DNA from: Sulfurovum sp.
GTDB taxonomy: Bacteria > Campylobacterota > Campylobacteria > Campylobacterales > Sulfurovaceae
Assembly (NCBI GenBank): GCA_026985755.1
Contig: JALSPX010000029.1
Span: 1-5,161 of the forward strand
DNA: 5,161 bases
Direction of reading: 5' to 3'
Shown here: positions 4,178-5,161 of the stretch, in pieces
Layout: each line of letters starts with the position of its first letter
Numbering within the stretch: position 1 is the stretch's first letter
Position numbers and translations under genes: made by a program
Notes under the pieces: generated by a model
What the model was told of the DNA's origin: nothing
Seen by the model: only the letters and a program-made list of their open reading frames with translations
The model's database searches: none

Positions 4178-5161
4178 TTACCTAAAAATTACCTCTGAGA
4201 TAGATATATTCTCTTGATAGAGGTAGGGTCTTATTTTTTGGGGTATGTGGGCTATGCGACAACTTTCTTTAAAATTTTTTTGCATACTTACATTGATATA
4301 GGGACAGATATAGAGTATAGTATCTTGCAATTCTATTGCCCACTTCCCACCAATGACTAAACTATTTTTTTGAGCTATCTCTGTACGTTGCGCTGAGGAA
4401 AGTAGGTAGCCTAGTTTTTTTAGGGTGAGGTCTGCTGCTTTTGTTTTGGCATGGGTGTTGTGTAGTTGGATGATGCGTAATTCTTTTGTTGTAAAAAGTA
4501 TTTCAAATGCATTTTCCAGTGCCTCTTTGTCTTGACGCAAATAGTCAAAACTTCGAGCAATTCCTTCTTTATATTCTGCTAGCAAGGCATCAGAAAACCG
4601 TTTTCTAAATTTGTTGCGCTCGTACTTCTCATCACGGTTACTCTCATCCACAAAGTATGGGTAGTCGTTGGCGTGCAGATAGGCAAGTAGTTCCTTTTTG
4701 CTATAACGAAGTAGGGGACGAACGAGGGTATAGTTTTCTCTTTGGCTTATAGGTTCTAGTCCGAGCAGTTCACTAAGACCTGCTCCCTTGCTTAGACGCA
4801 TGAGGAGCCACTCTAGTTGGTCATTGAGCTGATGGGCGGTTAAGATGTTGTCATAGCCCTCTATCGTAACGAGTGACTCAAAAAATTCATAGCGAAAGTC
4901 TCTGGCTTGTTTTTCGAAGTGTGAGGTGAAGGGTGGGGCTTGAATGCTATGGCAGAAGAGTTTGTGTTTTTTGGCTAGTGCTTTGGCATGGGCTACCTCT
5001 TTTTTGCTTTGGGCTCTGATGCCGTAATCTGCGATGGCGATATCGAAGGGGATGTTATTTTCTAGGAGTAGAAAAAATAGAGCGGAGGAGTCTATGCCTG
5101 CGGAGAATGCTAATAGGTTTTTCTGCTTAATGAGAAATGAGAAATGAGAAATGAGAAATGA
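4178..5161 (-). CDS. tilS: tRNA(Ile)-lysidine synthetase TilS (5' end unresolved, open at right edge)
   Basis: TilS uses ATP and lysine to convert C34 of tRNA(Ile) with anticodon CAU to lysidine, so that it reads AUA. The gene is normally essential. The minus-strand frame is open from 5161 down to the TAA at 4180-4178. The ATP-pyrophosphatase P-loop (5104-5084) reads SAGIDSS instead of the usual SGGxDS. Then come DYGIRAQSKKE, TAHQLNDQLEWLLMRLSKGAG (shortened here to TAHQLNDQ and RLSKGAG), LVRPLLRYSKKEL and DESNRDEKYERNKFR, all TilS-type. The C-terminal part (4178 to about 4500) is divergent, as usual in the family. The ATG at 4801 is internal and cannot be the start, because the P-loop lies upstream of it. 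Relatives should start roughly 5-15 residues before LLAFSAG. Here that stretch is heptanucleotide repeat with no ATG, GTG or TTG in any minus-strand frame, so the true start is beyond the edge or non-standard. Confidence 0.92.
   Translation of the reverse strand, partial: SFLISHFSFLIKQKNLLAFSAGIDSSALFFLLLENNIPFDIAIADYGIRAQSKKEVAHAKALAKKHKLFCHSIQAPPFTSHFEKQARDFRYEFFESLVTIEGYDNILTAHQLNDQLEWLLMRLSKGAGLSELLGLEPISQRENYTLVRPLLRYSKKELLAYLHANDYPYFVDESNRDEKYERNKFRKRFSDALLAEYKEGIARSFDYLRQDKEALENAFEILFTTKELRIIQLHNTHAKTKAADLTLKKLGYLLSSAQRTEIAQKNSLVIGGKWAIELQDTILYICPYINVSMQKNFKESCRIAHIPQKIRPYLYQENISISEVIFR
5129..5161 (+). repeat. Heptanucleotide tandem repeat, unit AATGAGA, at least 4.7 copies, over the 5' end of tilS
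   Basis: Units start at 5129, 5136, 5143 and 5150, and a fifth (AATGA) is cut by the window end, so the array is longer than seen. It has the same unit and orientation as the array at 3150-3180, and contains that array's whole 31-bp sequence. In the tilS frame (minus strand) three units encode the heptapeptide FLISHFS, repeated, ahead of IKQKNLLAFSAG. Confidence 0.95.

Noticed and set aside
4178..4801. tilS as a 207-residue gene starting at ATG 4801
   Set aside because: The P-loop and the ATPase core are encoded without interruption upstream of this ATG, so it is an internal methionine.

Overview
The window reads as chromosomal housekeeping DNA from a Campylobacterota (former Epsilonproteobacteria), probably a Sulfurovum- or Sulfurimonas-like free-living member. 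Three things point there. The MiaB, NusA and TilS sequences look epsilon-type. The order nusA / small HP0268-type gene / miaB / DUF374 acyltransferase is one I recall from Helicobacter and Campylobacter genomes. The G+C is moderate to low. The genus is inference; no search was run.

Layout. Positions 1-804 (minus strand) hold the N-terminal 268 residues of the transcription factor NusA, which runs off the left edge. Positions 805-989 are a divergent promoter region. From 990 to 4001 (plus strand) lies a tightly packed, probably single operon: an HP0268-family small protein, the tRNA methylthiotransferase MiaB (overlapping it by up to 50 nt), an LpxJ-type lipid A acyltransferase 10 nt later, and a short Xer-like tyrosine recombinase whose start codon lies inside a tandem repeat. 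Positions 4002-4177 are a convergent intergenic region with two competing hairpins. From 4178 to the right edge (minus strand) is tilS, tRNA(Ile) lysidine synthetase, still open at the edge.

Functionally this is translation and transcription support (NusA, MiaB, TilS) plus envelope lipid A maturation (LpxJ) and a DNA recombinase. I see no phage, IS element, CRISPR array, rRNA or tRNA gene.

The unusual element is a 7-bp tandem repeat (unit AATGAGA) present twice in the same orientation, at 3150-3180 and from 5129 to the edge. The first copy supplies the lpxJ stop codon and the recombinase start codon, and creates a chain of overlapping ATGA stop/start signals. The second covers the place where tilS should start, and leaves tilS with no normal start codon inside the window. 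A second odd spot is the xer/tilS intergenic region. On the minus strand it carries a perfect Shine-Dalgarno, 7 nt spacing and an ATG, all inside a hairpin, ahead of a 20-residue ORF.
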